Assembly: GCF_015687155.1 (NCBI RefSeq)
Contig: NZ_JADPQF010000001.1
Span: forward strand, 1,364,001 to 1,428,000
Direction: 5' to 3'
DNA length: 64,000 nt
From: Aliikangiella sp. G2MR2-5
GTDB taxonomy: Bacteria; Pseudomonadota; Gammaproteobacteria; Enterobacterales; Kangiellaceae
Positions 53,215-62,999 of the stretch are shown here, piece after piece. The notes under the pieces were generated by a model. It was not told where the DNA came from and did no database searches. It saw only the letters and a list, made by a program, of their open reading frames with translations. Position numbers and translations under genes: made by a program. Position 1 is the stretch's first letter. Every line of letters begins with the position of its first letter.

Positions 53215-53688
53215 CTAGCGCTTCCAATACCCTGACTTGCCACCTTTCTTTTCCTCCAGCTGGATATTCGAAATAACCATGCCTTTGTCTACTGCCTTGC
53301 ACATATCATAAATGGTTAATCCAGCCACAGAAGCAGCTGTTAATGCCTCCATCTCAACGCCAGTCTGACCGGACAGCTTGCAAGTTGCACTAATTCTAAC
53401 ACCTCCAGCATCTTCATCTGGACTTAGATCAACTTTTACCGAAGTCAACATTAATGGGTGGCACAAGGGTATTAAATCAGAAGTCTTTTTCGCCGCCTGA
53501 ATACCAGCAATACGTGCGGTTGCCAAAACATCGCCTTTTTTATGCTCGCCTTCAACAATCATTCGCAGAGTTTCCGGCTGCATTTTGACGAAGCCGGTAG
53601 CAGTGGCAGAGCGTTCAGTATGGCTTTTCTTGGTCACATCGACCATTTGGGCCTCGCCTTTTTCATTCAAATGGGTAAAATGCGTCAT
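53215..53688 (-). CDS. moaC: cyclic pyranopterin monophosphate synthase MoaC
   Basis: A 157-residue MoaC, standard length. It opens with [17 protein letters not shown] and contains [13 protein letters not shown] with a key His and [29 protein letters not shown]. It rearranges the MoaA product to cyclic pyranopterin monophosphate, the second half of the first step in molybdenum cofactor synthesis. First gene of moaC-moaD-moaE-rsuA. It is divergent from nudJ with only 30 bp between start codons, so their promoters overlap the coding ends. Confidence 0.96.
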   Translation of the reverse strand: MTHFTHLNEKGEAQMVDVTKKSHTERSATATGFVKMQPETLRMIVEGEHKKGDVLATARIAGIQAAKKTSDLIPLCHPLMLTSVKVDLSPDEDAGGVRISATCKLSGQTGVEMEALTAASVAGLTIYDMCKAVDKGMVISNIQLEEKKGGKSGYWKR

Positions 53689-53718
53689 AATCTTTAAGCT
53701 GTAAAATGGAAAAAGTAA

Positions 53719-54210
53719 ATGGATTCAATCCACGTAACCGTGGCTGCTATTATAAGGCGAAAAGACCAATATTTGTTAGTAAAAGAAAAAGCTAGCAGTG
53801 GTCAAATAGTATTCAATCAGCCTGCAGGTCATGTAGAGCTGCAGGAATCTCTTGAGGAAGCCGTTATCAGAGAAGTAGAAGAAGAAACAGGTCTCTCTTT
53901 TACCCCGACAGGACTAACAGGTACCTATTTGCTAAGCCCGGCTACCAACGGAAAAACATACTTGCGCTTTTGCTTCGTGGGTGATGTACCTGAAAATCAA
54001 GACCCCTCTCCACAAGATCCAGATATTCTGGACGCTTTGTGGTTCACCAAAGATGAAGTTAGTGAATTACCCAAGGAGCAGCTGAGAAGTGCCTTGGTAT
54101 TACAGTGCCTTTCAGACTACCTTCAAGGAAAAAGAATTCCACTGGAGTCACTTGTTTTTTCCAATAATGAGCTCCATTTAGCCAACGAATGCTGGAAAGA
54201 GTTAAAATAA
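53719..54210 (+). CDS. nudJ: Nudix hydrolase NudJ-like
   Basis: A 163-residue Nudix protein. The Nudix box G-x5-E-x7-REVEEETGL spans residues 37-59 (GHVELQES ... REVEEETGL), and the start [19 protein letters not shown] is that of NudJ. In E. coli NudJ hydrolyses thiamin pyrophosphate precursors and nucleotides. It is co-oriented with mnmA 55 bp downstream, the same order as in many gammaproteobacteria (nudJ-mnmA-hflD-purB); purB is not in the window. Confidence 0.88.
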   Translation: MDSIHVTVAAIIRRKDQYLLVKEKASSGQIVFNQPAGHVELQESLEEAVIREVEEETGLSFTPTGLTGTYLLSPATNGKTYLRFCFVGDVPENQDPSPQDPDILDALWFTKDEVSELPKEQLRSALVLQCLSDYLQGKRIPLESLVFSNNELHLANECWKELK

Positions 54211-54264
54211 GTGCCAATTATTCTAGTTTTGCGCCCCAAATTAAGTATCGGTATATATAGTTAA

Positions 54265-55404
<1,140 letters not shown>

Positions 55405-55455
55405 TTCCTTCAGATGACACAAAATATTCACTTTATACCCAGCATTTATAAAATT

Positions 55456-56109
55456 ATGAGTAAAAATAATCAGTTGTTAGGCCAATGCATTGGTTTGGGA
55501 GCACTATCTCAAGCTATTCGTTCAGTCCAAAACCTGGCCTGGAAAGGACAGACAAACCTGAGCGACCTTAGGGCTGTAGTCAGTAGTCTAGTTGAAATCG
55601 ATGCGGGTAGTCCGGTCGACATCTATGGTGGGAGCTTTGAACTGAATAACGGATTACGTCTTCTCGCCAGGCAAATCGATCCACAAGATAAAGACAAAGA
55701 CCCTGAGTTTGTAAATCTGGCAATCAACTTGATTTCTCTCCAGGCCCAGCTAAATAAGAACAATGACATCTTAACCACTCTTACTCAAAAAATAGACCAG
55801 CTTGCGCAGCGCTTTTCAGGTTCGGATATTGCCGAAAACGAAGAAAGCTACCAACAATTCATTAATGAAGCTTCAGAGATTTATAAGCAAACGCTTTCAA
55901 AAATGCCATTAAGAATTCAGGTAAAGGGAGAACCGAAATTTCTCCAACAGCCTATGATTCAAGCTCAGATAAGAGCCTCTCTACTAGCAGCTATTCGCGC
56001 GATATTCCTCTGGCGTCAATCAGGGGGAACTCGCTGGCACTTCCTTTTTAAAAAGCGCCAACTTCTCTCAGCAATTAAGAATTTAATTGCCAGCCCGGTG
56101 AGCAAATAG
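55456..56109 (+). CDS. hflD: lysogenization regulator HflD
   Basis: From ATG 55456 the protein has 217 residues and aligns with E. coli HflD from its start (LLGQCIGLGALSQAIRSVQNLA). Typical segments: VDIYGGSFELNNGLRLL and LPLRIQVKGEP-like (KMPLRIQVKGEPKFLQ), and the basic end IRAIFLWRQSGG. An earlier ATG at 55414 adds 14 residues without a ribosome site. HflD is a peripheral membrane protein known for binding the lambda CII protein; its host role is unclear. It follows mnmA as usual. Confidence 0.9.
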   Translation: MSKNNQLLGQCIGLGALSQAIRSVQNLAWKGQTNLSDLRAVVSSLVEIDAGSPVDIYGGSFELNNGLRLLARQIDPQDKDKDPEFVNLAINLISLQAQLNKNNDILTTLTQKIDQLAQRFSGSDIAENEESYQQFINEASEIYKQTLSKMPLRIQVKGEPKFLQQPMIQAQIRASLLAAIRAIFLWRQSGGTRWHFLFKKRQLLSAIKNLIASPVSK

Positions 56110-56318
56110 ACTCTTCAGATGTACTTCAAGTAACCTGTTCATCCTTATGAACAGGTCCTCTCATCCTCTCAAATATTGTCACTTTCCTGTTGATTTTTGT
56201 CCTATAATTTAACCAATACACAATACAAGGCAATACAAGGAACAGCCATTCAAAAGACTGCAATGAAACTATATTTCCTTTAACATTTTTCGGGTAAAAC
56301 CAGTCCAGAATAATTAGC

Positions 56319-57281
56319 ATGACATCGCAAAGGCAAAAAGATATAAAAGAAGCGGGATTAAAGTCGCGAGCTGCAATGGCTTGGCTTCGTGATAACCATC
56401 TACCAGCAGATCCCATATGCTACACGCTTGCTTACGAATATCTTTTCACCGAAAACAGACAACTTAAACAGGACATTGATGCCCTCAAACTCTCGGATGA
56501 TGATGAGCACGATAAAATAAAACAAATCTACAATAAACATATCATCGCCAAGAGCTACAAAGAGTTGAGCATGCATGATGAGCACACTGAAGAGTATGCA
56601 GCCGCAGCCCTTTCTCTGCTATTAGGAACAAAAGAAGATGTTCAGCATATCTCAGAAAAACTTAGCGAAAGTCAGGAAAATAGAGACTCTGAAGTCGATC
56701 AGGCGCTTGCCCAAAAAGCTCGAACAGCAGCGGCAAACCTGGAAAGCGCAGTCAAAGCTTTGAACAAGGGTAACGATGTTGACGCTAAACCTCTATCTTA
56801 CGATAAATTAACTGAGCTTCTCGACAATCAGGGCGCCTTTACCGTTATCAAATGCCTTTTGGCAGATAGCGAAAACTTTCCAGTCAGCATCTTGCGAATC
56901 AACCTCGATAAGTTTAAGCAGCTGAATGATCAAAATGGCAAAGTTATGGGCGATGCAGTGCTTAAAAGCCTGGCCAAAGCTTTTAATGCTCAACTTAGAG
57001 GGGAGGATATCATTTCCAGATACCAGGGAGATGAATTTACTGTTTTTCTACCCAAAACACCATTAAAGTCAGGAGTAGCAGTCGCCGAAAATCTTAGAAA
57101 ACGTGTACTCGCAATTTCGCTTAAAAAGAAAAGCAGTATGACACCGGTAAAAGCGTCAGTATCTGTTGGCGTAGCAGAGTTTAGTGGCCAGGGTTCTTTC
57201 GACAAGGCATTTATGAAAGCCAAAAAAGCAATGCTTCGATCTAAAGATCTTGGTCGTAATTGTGTAAATTGCGAGAACTAG
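56319..57281 (+). CDS. GGDEF domain diguanylate cyclase-like protein
   Basis: A 320-residue protein without transmembrane helices. Residues 1-145 are a helical region with no recognised sensor domain. Residues about 155-320 are a GGDEF domain. The signature reads QGDEF (236-240) instead of GGDEF, while the inhibitory I-site RxxD (RGED) five residues before it is retained. DKFKQLNDQNGKVMGDAVLK is the usual second motif. Variation of the first Gly can still be active in some enzymes, so it probably makes or formerly made cyclic di-GMP. Soluble and cytoplasmic. Confidence 0.85.
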   Translation: MTSQRQKDIKEAGLKSRAAMAWLRDNHLPADPICYTLAYEYLFTENRQLKQDIDALKLSDDDEHDKIKQIYNKHIIAKSYKELSMHDEHTEEYAAAALSLLLGTKEDVQHISEKLSESQENRDSEVDQALAQKARTAAANLESAVKALNKGNDVDAKPLSYDKLTELLDNQGAFTVIKCLLADSENFPVSILRINLDKFKQLNDQNGKVMGDAVLKSLAKAFNAQLRGEDIISRYQGDEFTVFLPKTPLKSGVAVAENLRKRVLAISLKKKSSMTPVKASVSVGVAEFSGQGSFDKAFMKAKKAMLRSKDLGRNCVNCEN

Positions 57282-57385
57282 CTCTCGCTGAAGACGCTTT
57301 CTGTTTGACAAGTGTTGTTATATTGATACTTACAATCTATATTAAACCTTCAGACAAAAAAGTTGATATCGACTATTAATAGCTC

Positions 57386-57673
57386 ATGCCTTACAAATCT
57401 TATTTCAGAAATGCAATTCGCTCATTGCTAATCACCGGCTTTATTCTGATCATTCTTAATATGGCCTGCGCTAAAGGCGCAGGTGTCGAAGTTCTGGTTC
57501 TGCTTGGTCAAGTGAGCGAAGAAGCAGCCAAAGAAAGAGAAAACATCTTAAAAGGTGTGAGTTTAATGCAAAACACCATTAAACTAATCGCTTTTCTGGG
57601 TGTTTCTCTATTTATGTTATTTGTAGTTAAAGGTTTTCTTTTAAGAAAATCACAGCGGATATCCAGAATTTAA
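57386..57673 (+). CDS. small membrane protein, unknown
   Basis: A 95-residue protein with two hydrophobic segments (about 13-28, which could be an uncleaved signal, and about 68-86), separated by a charged amphipathic region (GQVSEEAAKERENILKGV). The first segment also resembles a signal sequence with AC before residue 30 (NMACAKGAG), so a lipoprotein form is possible. No family recognised. It lies between the cyclase gene and the secreted Ig-repeat gene on the same strand. Confidence 0.6.
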   Translation: MPYKSYFRNAIRSLLITGFILIILNMACAKGAGVEVLVLLGQVSEEAAKERENILKGVSLMQNTIKLIAFLGVSLFMLFVVKGFLLRKSQRISRI

Positions 57674-58037
57674 CTTACCTGGCCTTTATTAGTTATTTTT
57701 ATAACCCTCCTGTGTCAAACAGTTAGAAAAGTAATAGAAAATCTCAAACTCTTCGGCTAATCATCTCTTCTGATAATATTTATTTAATTAAGAATAAATC
57801 ATCTCAAACTAATATTTTTAATCGCTGAAAACTTCCCTAATCTAGTCATGAACGGCAGCTGGTTTTTATTGAAGTTCCACATTGTACCTGGCATTCGTTG
57901 AATGAACATTGTGTAGCTGTCCAGACTATTCCTATCAAATAAAAACAAAGCATATTGCAACTCCAAGTCTAAAGACACAGACCTAAAAATCACGACTATC
58001 GTTATTATTTTTTGTAGTAATTAAGTGAGGTATAACG
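57674..58037. other. 364-bp region without a convincing gene
   Basis: AT-rich. A 64-codon GTG frame on the minus strand (57799-57993) has no ribosome site and is probably chance. I see no strong hairpin or repeat. Confidence 0.5.
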
Positions 58038-59423
58038 ATGAAATTTGTAGTTAACAACGTAAAGATGTCTATTTTTGCTGGGCTAATCTTGCATATCTTT
58101 TCAGTCACGACTGTAAAATCGGAAGAATGTGAGCTGTACCCTATAACAGTTTCAACCGAATTATTTTCTGAAATCAGTGATGGCCAGGCTTTTCATCAGA
58201 TTCCGTTAGGTGTAGGTAAAGGGAACTATAGTTGGTTAAGCTGGGATGGTCGTAACGATTCACCGTCTCTTGCAGAAAGCCTGCTTCGTCCGGGCAATAG
58301 CCATATTTATATCAATCCCAACGATGCGCAAGACACCCAACTTGATCCGAATGACTGGGTGCAGGGACGCCCGGGAGTAAAAAACAGCAGTAGTATCCGG
58401 GCAAATCTTGATGTGCTTCTTAACGTGCCTATTCAGATCCCTGTTTGGTCTGAAAACCTTGGTCAGGGTAGCCAATTCGACTACCTGGTATCAAGTTTTG
58501 CTACAATAGAACTAACTGACTACAAGCTAAATGGCAAAGGCTGGATATCTTTTATTTATCATGGCGATACTTCTTGTGCAGAAAACTCTCCTCCACAGGC
58601 ATTCAGCGTATCGCTACAAACAACTGAATCAACCAGTTTTATCTTCACAGTAACAGCTGAAGATCCCGATCTTGATCCTCTCGACTATATAGTTGTGCAG
58701 CCTCCGCAAAACGGATTATTAGTGGGCAACGGCGACAATGGAGAAGGCCCCGAATACACCTATACACCTAATTCAGGCTTTACCGGTTTGGACGAATTTC
58801 AATTCATTGCAAACGATGGGACCAATGATTCAAATATTGCGACTGTGTCAATTTCAATTATTCCTTTCGAAAACAACCCTCCTGTTGCCTACAATGCTTC
58901 TTTGGAAACGACTGAGTCGATAGCTTTTGATGTAGTAGTTGAAGCAAATGACCCAGATATGGACCCATTGACCTACGAAATTGTCAATATTCCAACCAAT
59001 GGCATACTTACCGGTGATGGGCCTAACTACATATATACACCAAACGCTGGTTTTGTCGGAACGGATACTTTCTCGTTTTTGGCTAACGATGGAACTGACG
59101 ACTCCAACATTGCAACGGTTTCAATACAGGTAAACCCGGCAGCCAATACCGCACCAACGATAGAGCCGGCAACCCACGAACTTCCTCAATTTTCATCCTT
59201 AGAATTTATTGTTGATGCCTTCGATGCCGACGGAGATCCCCTCACCTACATTATCGTAGATTATCCTTTGTCCGGAGAGATTACCGGTAGTGGACCAGAC
59301 TTTATTTACACGCCAATAGATGGAGCTGCGGGAGTTGACTCAATGAGAATAAAAGTAAATGATGGCAAGGCCGATTCTGAAACAGTGGAAATCACATTTA
59401 TAGTATTTCCTTCAGAGGAGTAA
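58038..59423 (+). CDS. secreted protein with three tandem Ig-like/cadherin-like repeats
   Basis: A 461-residue exported protein. Signal peptide about 1-30 (VTTVKSEE). Residues about 30-180 are a unique choice-of-anchor-like beta domain with two Cys. Then come three repeats of about 90 residues (about 185-275, 278-368, 370-460). Each has the Big_9-type phrase 'NxPP.A...L.T..S..F.V.A.D.D.DPL.Y....P..G...G.GP.Y.Y.P..GF.G.D.F.F..NDG..DS..ATVSI'. The DNA of repeats 1 and 2 is also similar. Probably secreted or cell-surface; adhesin-like roles are common for such proteins. Confidence 0.85.
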   Translation: MKFVVNNVKMSIFAGLILHIFSVTTVKSEECELYPITVSTELFSEISDGQAFHQIPLGVGKGNYSWLSWDGRNDSPSLAESLLRPGNSHIYINPNDAQDTQLDPNDWVQGRPGVKNSSSIRANLDVLLNVPIQIPVWSENLGQGSQFDYLVSSFATIELTDYKLNGKGWISFIYHGDTSCAENSPPQAFSVSLQTTESTSFIFTVTAEDPDLDPLDYIVVQPPQNGLLVGNGDNGEGPEYTYTPNSGFTGLDEFQFIANDGTNDSNIATVSISIIPFENNPPVAYNASLETTESIAFDVVVEANDPDMDPLTYEIVNIPTNGILTGDGPNYIYTPNAGFVGTDTFSFLANDGTDDSNIATVSIQVNPAANTAPTIEPATHELPQFSSLEFIVDAFDADGDPLTYIIVDYPLSGEITGSGPDFIYTPIDGAAGVDSMRIKVNDGKADSETVEITFIVFPSEE

Positions 59424-59440
59424 ACCAAAAATCTATTGCA

Positions 59441-59472
59441 GGCTCCAGGTTAGCTATTCAAATCCTGGAGCC
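59441..59472 (+). terminator. hairpin after the Ig-repeat gene
   Basis: A perfect 9-bp stem GGCTCCAGG/CCTGGAGCC with a 14-base loop. It is followed by ACTCTTTA, a weak T tract, 18 bp past the stop codon. Confidence 0.65.
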
Positions 59473-59513
59473 ACTCTTTACTCAACTTCAAAAAAATATA
59501 CGTTCAATAAGTA

Positions 59514-60509
59514 TTACAGCGCGGTAGCCAATATAAACTCGTTTACCGAATAATCAAAAAAATGGTCACTCTTTACAAATTCAAGAATAGACTCACTACG
59601 AGTTTTGTTAAAACATATTTCCAGTTTTTTAGTAAAATATGCAAACACCAGATCTTTATCAAAAATATCATCCGCAACAAGCATGTAGTTCTTCTCCACC
59701 CTGGATGCTTTAAAAGGAGTAGATATTAATTCTTCGGCGGTTAACTCAAAGTCTTTATTTACCAGCAAAAAATCTAGCAACTGATGTACTCTACGGCTTA
59801 AATCTCCTGCCAACCAAAATCTTGTAAGTTCACTTTCCGATAAGCAGCCCTGACAATCGTCACTAAGCGAGAGCTTTAAAGCAGGCAGGATAAAGTTTTC
59901 ATCTGCACTATTTAGCATTAGACCTCCGACCAAAGACGATAGTTTTGCACAAAACTTCCGGTTTGTATTTTCATTGGAAGACTGTTCGCATACTATTGAA
60001 TCTCGCAATAAGCATTCGACTGCGTGGCACCTTGCAGAAATGCTTAATAACCTCTTCATGCTAATTGAGGAAACACCATTTTTGATCCTTAACAAAGACA
60101 AGCGTTCAGCTAAAGCGAGTAAACATGAAAATCTGACTGCACAGGAAAATTTATTGAAGGAATTTCGACTAAAATTCTGATGACTATCAGTCTCTTTCTC
60201 ATCCAAAAAGTTAAACATACAACCCAGGTCGAATGCTACCTTATGTGCCAAAGTACTATATTGGCTAACGCTCTCTCCATTACCTGTAACTTTGAATGCA
60301 GCCCCTCCCTCTCCTAGTAAAGCTCTACATTCAGGACTGCTGACTGATTGAAACGCATTTGCCAGTAATAAAAGTAGTTTTAATTTTTCAGTTAACAAAT
60401 AGTTTTCATTTTCGAATTCAGCGTCATACATAAGATAAGCAATGTTTCCTGCTAAAGCCAAATTGTGTTCGACTATATCAACTTCATTCGAATTATCATC
60501 TTTAGCCAT
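59514..60509 (-). CDS. unknown soluble protein
   Basis: A 331-residue protein with no signal peptide, membrane segment or motif I recognise. It is leucine- and serine-rich and mostly helical in appearance (LTEKLKLLLLLANAFQSV, LSISARCHAVECLLRDSIV), with scattered cysteines. It lies between convergent transcription units and upstream of prpC on the same strand, but the terminator at 60559-60581 lies between them, so it is not part of the prp unit. Confidence 0.62.
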   Translation of the reverse strand: MAKDDNSNEVDIVEHNLALAGNIAYLMYDAEFENENYLLTEKLKLLLLLANAFQSVSSPECRALLGEGGAAFKVTGNGESVSQYSTLAHKVAFDLGCMFNFLDEKETDSHQNFSRNSFNKFSCAVRFSCLLALAERLSLLRIKNGVSSISMKRLLSISARCHAVECLLRDSIVCEQSSNENTNRKFCAKLSSLVGGLMLNSADENFILPALKLSLSDDCQGCLSESELTRFWLAGDLSRRVHQLLDFLLVNKDFELTAEELISTPFKASRVEKNYMLVADDIFDKDLVFAYFTKKLEICFNKTRSESILEFVKSDHFFDYSVNEFILATAL

Positions 60510-60558
60510 ACAACCAGCCTTTAGTTACTTTGCTTTATTTCACTAAAGTATAAGCAAA

Positions 60559-60581
60559 AAAAGGAGCCTATGGCTCCTTTT
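60559..60581. terminator. bidirectional terminator after prpC
   Basis: A perfect 10-bp stem AAAAGGAGCC/GGCTCCTTTT with loop TAT, flanked by A and T runs. It ends the prpB-prpC transcript. Confidence 0.92.
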
Positions 60582-60607
60582 CTCAAAATGAAATAAAAAT
60601 TTCAGTC

Positions 60608-61753
60608 TTATCTTTCTTCAATTGGTACCCACTTCAGGTCTTCTGGGCCAGTATAGTTTGCACTGGGTCGAATAATCTTACCATCAACACGTTGTTCCAT
60701 AATATGTGCCGCCCAACCGGTAATTCGAGACATTACAAAGATCGGGGTAAACATTGAAGTAGGTATTCCCATTTTGTTATACGAAACAGCTGAGAACCAA
60801 TCCAGATTTGGGAACATCTTCTTTTCGTTCCACATAACAGTCTCCAAACGCTCTGCAACATTGTAAAGATTCAGATCTCCCTCTTCCTCAGAAAGCTGTT
60901 TGGCGACCTTCTTGATAACCTCATTGCGCGGATCTGACACAGTATAAACTGGATGGCCAAATCCAATTACGATTTCCTTTCGAGAAATTCTTTCTTTGAT
61001 GTCGGCTTCAGCTTCATCCGGAGTAGAATAGCGTTTTTGAATATCTAACGCGACTTCATTTGCACCGCCATGTTTAGGACCACGAAGTGCTCCGATTGCA
61101 CCACTCACGGCAGAATACATATCTGAGCCTGTGCCTGCGATAACTCGGCTAGTAAAAGTTGAGGCATTGAATTCATGCTCAGCATACAAAATTAATGAAG
61201 TATGCATAGCTCTCTCCCATAACTCGCTAGGTTTTTCACCGTGAAGTAAGGTCAGAAAGTGAGCCCCGATAGAATCGTCATCAGTTTCAACATTAATTAC
61301 TTTCCCATTGTGACTGTAATGGTACCAATACATCAACATTGATCCGAAAGAAGCCATCAAGCGATCTGCAATATCTCTCGCGTCAGCCGGTGCTTGCTCG
61401 TCTTTTTCTGGCAGTACCGTGCCAAGCACAGAACAACCGGTTCTTAATACATCCATAGGGTGAGCTGCCGCAGGAATAGCCTCCAAAACATCCATTACCG
61501 GGGCAGGAAGACCACGTAAACTTTTCAATTTACGTTTATAATTCTTTAGCTCAGCTTTTGTTGGTAAACGCCCATGAATCAGAAGGTGAGCGATCTCTTC
61601 GAACTCTGCAGTCTCAGCAAAATCGAGAATGTCGTAACCACGATAAGCTAAATCGTTACCGGTTCGACCTACGGTACACAAAGCAGTATTTCCTGCCGCT
61701 ACACCTGAAAGCGCAACGGATTTTTTTGGCTTCGGTAAAACTGTTTCACTCAT
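60608..61753 (-). CDS. prpC: 2-methylcitrate synthase PrpC
   Basis: From ATG 61753 (GGAG 8 bases upstream; GTG 61759 is too close to it) the protein has 381 residues. It is a citrate-synthase-family enzyme of the methylcitrate type, joining propionyl-CoA and oxaloacetate. Features: [20 protein letters not shown] at the start, [29 protein letters not shown] with catalytic His, [17 protein letters not shown] and [12 protein letters not shown], and the Asp-containing segment near [12 protein letters not shown]. Located 12 bp downstream of prpB, so cotranscribed with it. Confidence 0.96.
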   Translation of the reverse strand: MSETVLPKPKKSVALSGVAAGNTALCTVGRTGNDLAYRGYDILDFAETAEFEEIAHLLIHGRLPTKAELKNYKRKLKSLRGLPAPVMDVLEAIPAAAHPMDVLRTGCSVLGTVLPEKDEQAPADARDIADRLMASFGSMLMYWYHYSHNGKVINVETDDDSIGAHFLTLLHGEKPSELWERAMHTSLILYAEHEFNASTFTSRVIAGTGSDMYSAVSGAIGALRGPKHGGANEVALDIQKRYSTPDEAEADIKERISRKEIVIGFGHPVYTVSDPRNEVIKKVAKQLSEEEGDLNLYNVAERLETVMWNEKKMFPNLDWFSAVSYNKMGIPTSMFTPIFVMSRITGWAAHIMEQRVDGKIIRPSANYTGPEDLKWVPIEER

Positions 61754-61765
61754 GCTCACTTCTCC

Positions 61766-62668
61766 TTATTCATTTTCTTCAGACTGTTTTTGACTTGCAA
61801 ATAGCGCATCCAGCTTTTGCTCGTATTCGTGGTAATTCAAATAGCCATAAAGCTCTTCACGTGTTTGCATAATTTCTACAACATTGCGCTGATGACCATC
61901 GTTGATTAATGCTTTATAGAAAGTCTCCGCACCTTTATTCATCGCACGATAAGCTCCACAACAGTAAAGGACGATATCGACACCAACTTCAGCAAGCTCG
62001 GGAGTTGAAAACAGAGGTGTCGCACCAAACTCGGTAATATTGGCTAAAATAGGAGCGTCAACCGACTTTCTAAACTCCGCATATTGCTCGAGTTGATTCA
62101 TGGCTTCAGGGAAAATCATATCCGCTCCAGCCTCCAAACAAGCATTGGCTCTATCGATAGCTGATTGCATCCCCTCTACAGCCAATGCATCAGTTCTTGC
62201 CATAATGACAAACGATTCATCTGTTCTGGCATCAACAGCGGACTTTACCCGATCGACCATTTCCTGTTGAGAAACGATTTCTTTACCGGGACGATGACCA
62301 CATCGCTTTGCGGCAACCTGATCTTCAATATGACAACCAGCAGCACCAAACTTTGTAAGTGAACGAATTGTTCGAGCAATATTAAAAGCACCGCCAAACC
62401 CTGTATCAGCGTCGACCATCAAAGGTAAATCACAAACGTCGGTAATACGTCTAACATCGGTTAACACATCGTCTATGGTACTGATACCAAGATCGGGCAT
62501 ACCCAGTGAGTTCGCAGCAACGCCACCACCGGAAAGATAAATTGCTTTGTGGCCCGACTGTTTCGCCATGTGCGCAGTAAAGGCGTTGATGGTTCCAACT
62601 AATTGCAATGGCTTGCTATCAGCCACTGCCTGGCGAAGCTTTGCGCCTGGAGTCAAATTTGTGCTCAT
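61766..62668 (-). CDS. prpB: methylisocitrate lyase PrpB
   Basis: A 300-residue isocitrate-lyase-superfamily enzyme. It cleaves 2-methylisocitrate to pyruvate and succinate. The catalytic motif is [12 protein letters not shown], with metal ligands in [13 protein letters not shown] and HIEDQVAAK. It starts the prpB-prpC unit. AGAGA lies before the ATG. The regulator, acnD and prpF of the same pathway are about 19 kb away, and no regulator gene precedes it; the nearest upstream gene is the fumarase. Confidence 0.96.
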   Translation of the reverse strand: MSTNLTPGAKLRQAVADSKPLQLVGTINAFTAHMAKQSGHKAIYLSGGGVAANSLGMPDLGISTIDDVLTDVRRITDVCDLPLMVDADTGFGGAFNIARTIRSLTKFGAAGCHIEDQVAAKRCGHRPGKEIVSQQEMVDRVKSAVDARTDESFVIMARTDALAVEGMQSAIDRANACLEAGADMIFPEAMNQLEQYAEFRKSVDAPILANITEFGATPLFSTPELAEVGVDIVLYCCGAYRAMNKGAETFYKALINDGHQRNVVEIMQTREELYGYLNYHEYEQKLDALFASQKQSEENE

Positions 62669-62855
62669 ACACAGTCTCTCTTCATTTAGTTAATCTGGAC
62701 TTTGCTCATACTCAGTGCATCGAATTCCTCAACAACACTTTCTGTCAGAGCGATTTATCCTTAATTTCGATGAATCTGATTTTTGTAGTTTTAAGGACTC
62801 ATCTCCAATTCGCTCCATAGTGCTAAAATCAATAAGGTAATCTGGCTAGTTTCCA

Positions 62856-62884
62856 TAATAGTCATTACAAAAGCATGACTATTA
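62856..62884. promoter_or_regulatory. inverted repeat upstream of prpB
   Basis: Perfect 10-bp arms TAATAGTCAT/ATGACTATTA separated by nine bases, about 190 bp upstream of the prpB ATG. It could be an operator or a structured leader. Confidence 0.45.
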
Positions 62885-62967
62885 ATTCAACCGCTATTTC
62901 CCCATTAGAACTTGTGAAGCAAGCGCGGGCAATCAGGCTTTAGTACCGAATCACCAGCAACAAAGAG

Positions 62968-62987
62968 TACGGGCAAATTTGCCCGTA
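62968..62987 (-). terminator. probable terminator of the fumarase gene
   Basis: A 20-base perfect palindrome TACGGGCAAATTTGCCCGTA with ACTC/GAG flanks, 13 bp after the fumarase stop codon. On the minus strand it is followed by TCTTTGTT. Confidence 0.65.
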
Positions 62988-62999
62988 ACTCAAAAGTCT

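Larger units (their letters stand above)
62669..62999 (-). promoter_or_regulatory. 331-bp region upstream of prpB
   Basis: It contains the inverted repeat at 62856-62884 and the palindrome at 62968-62987. No TTGTCGACAA element like those before the GntR gene was found here, so prpB control may differ. No gene. Confidence 0.5.

Noticed and set aside
57799-57993. 64-codon GTG frame on the minus strand
   Set aside because: No ribosome site, unusual composition and AT-rich surroundings; probably a chance frame.
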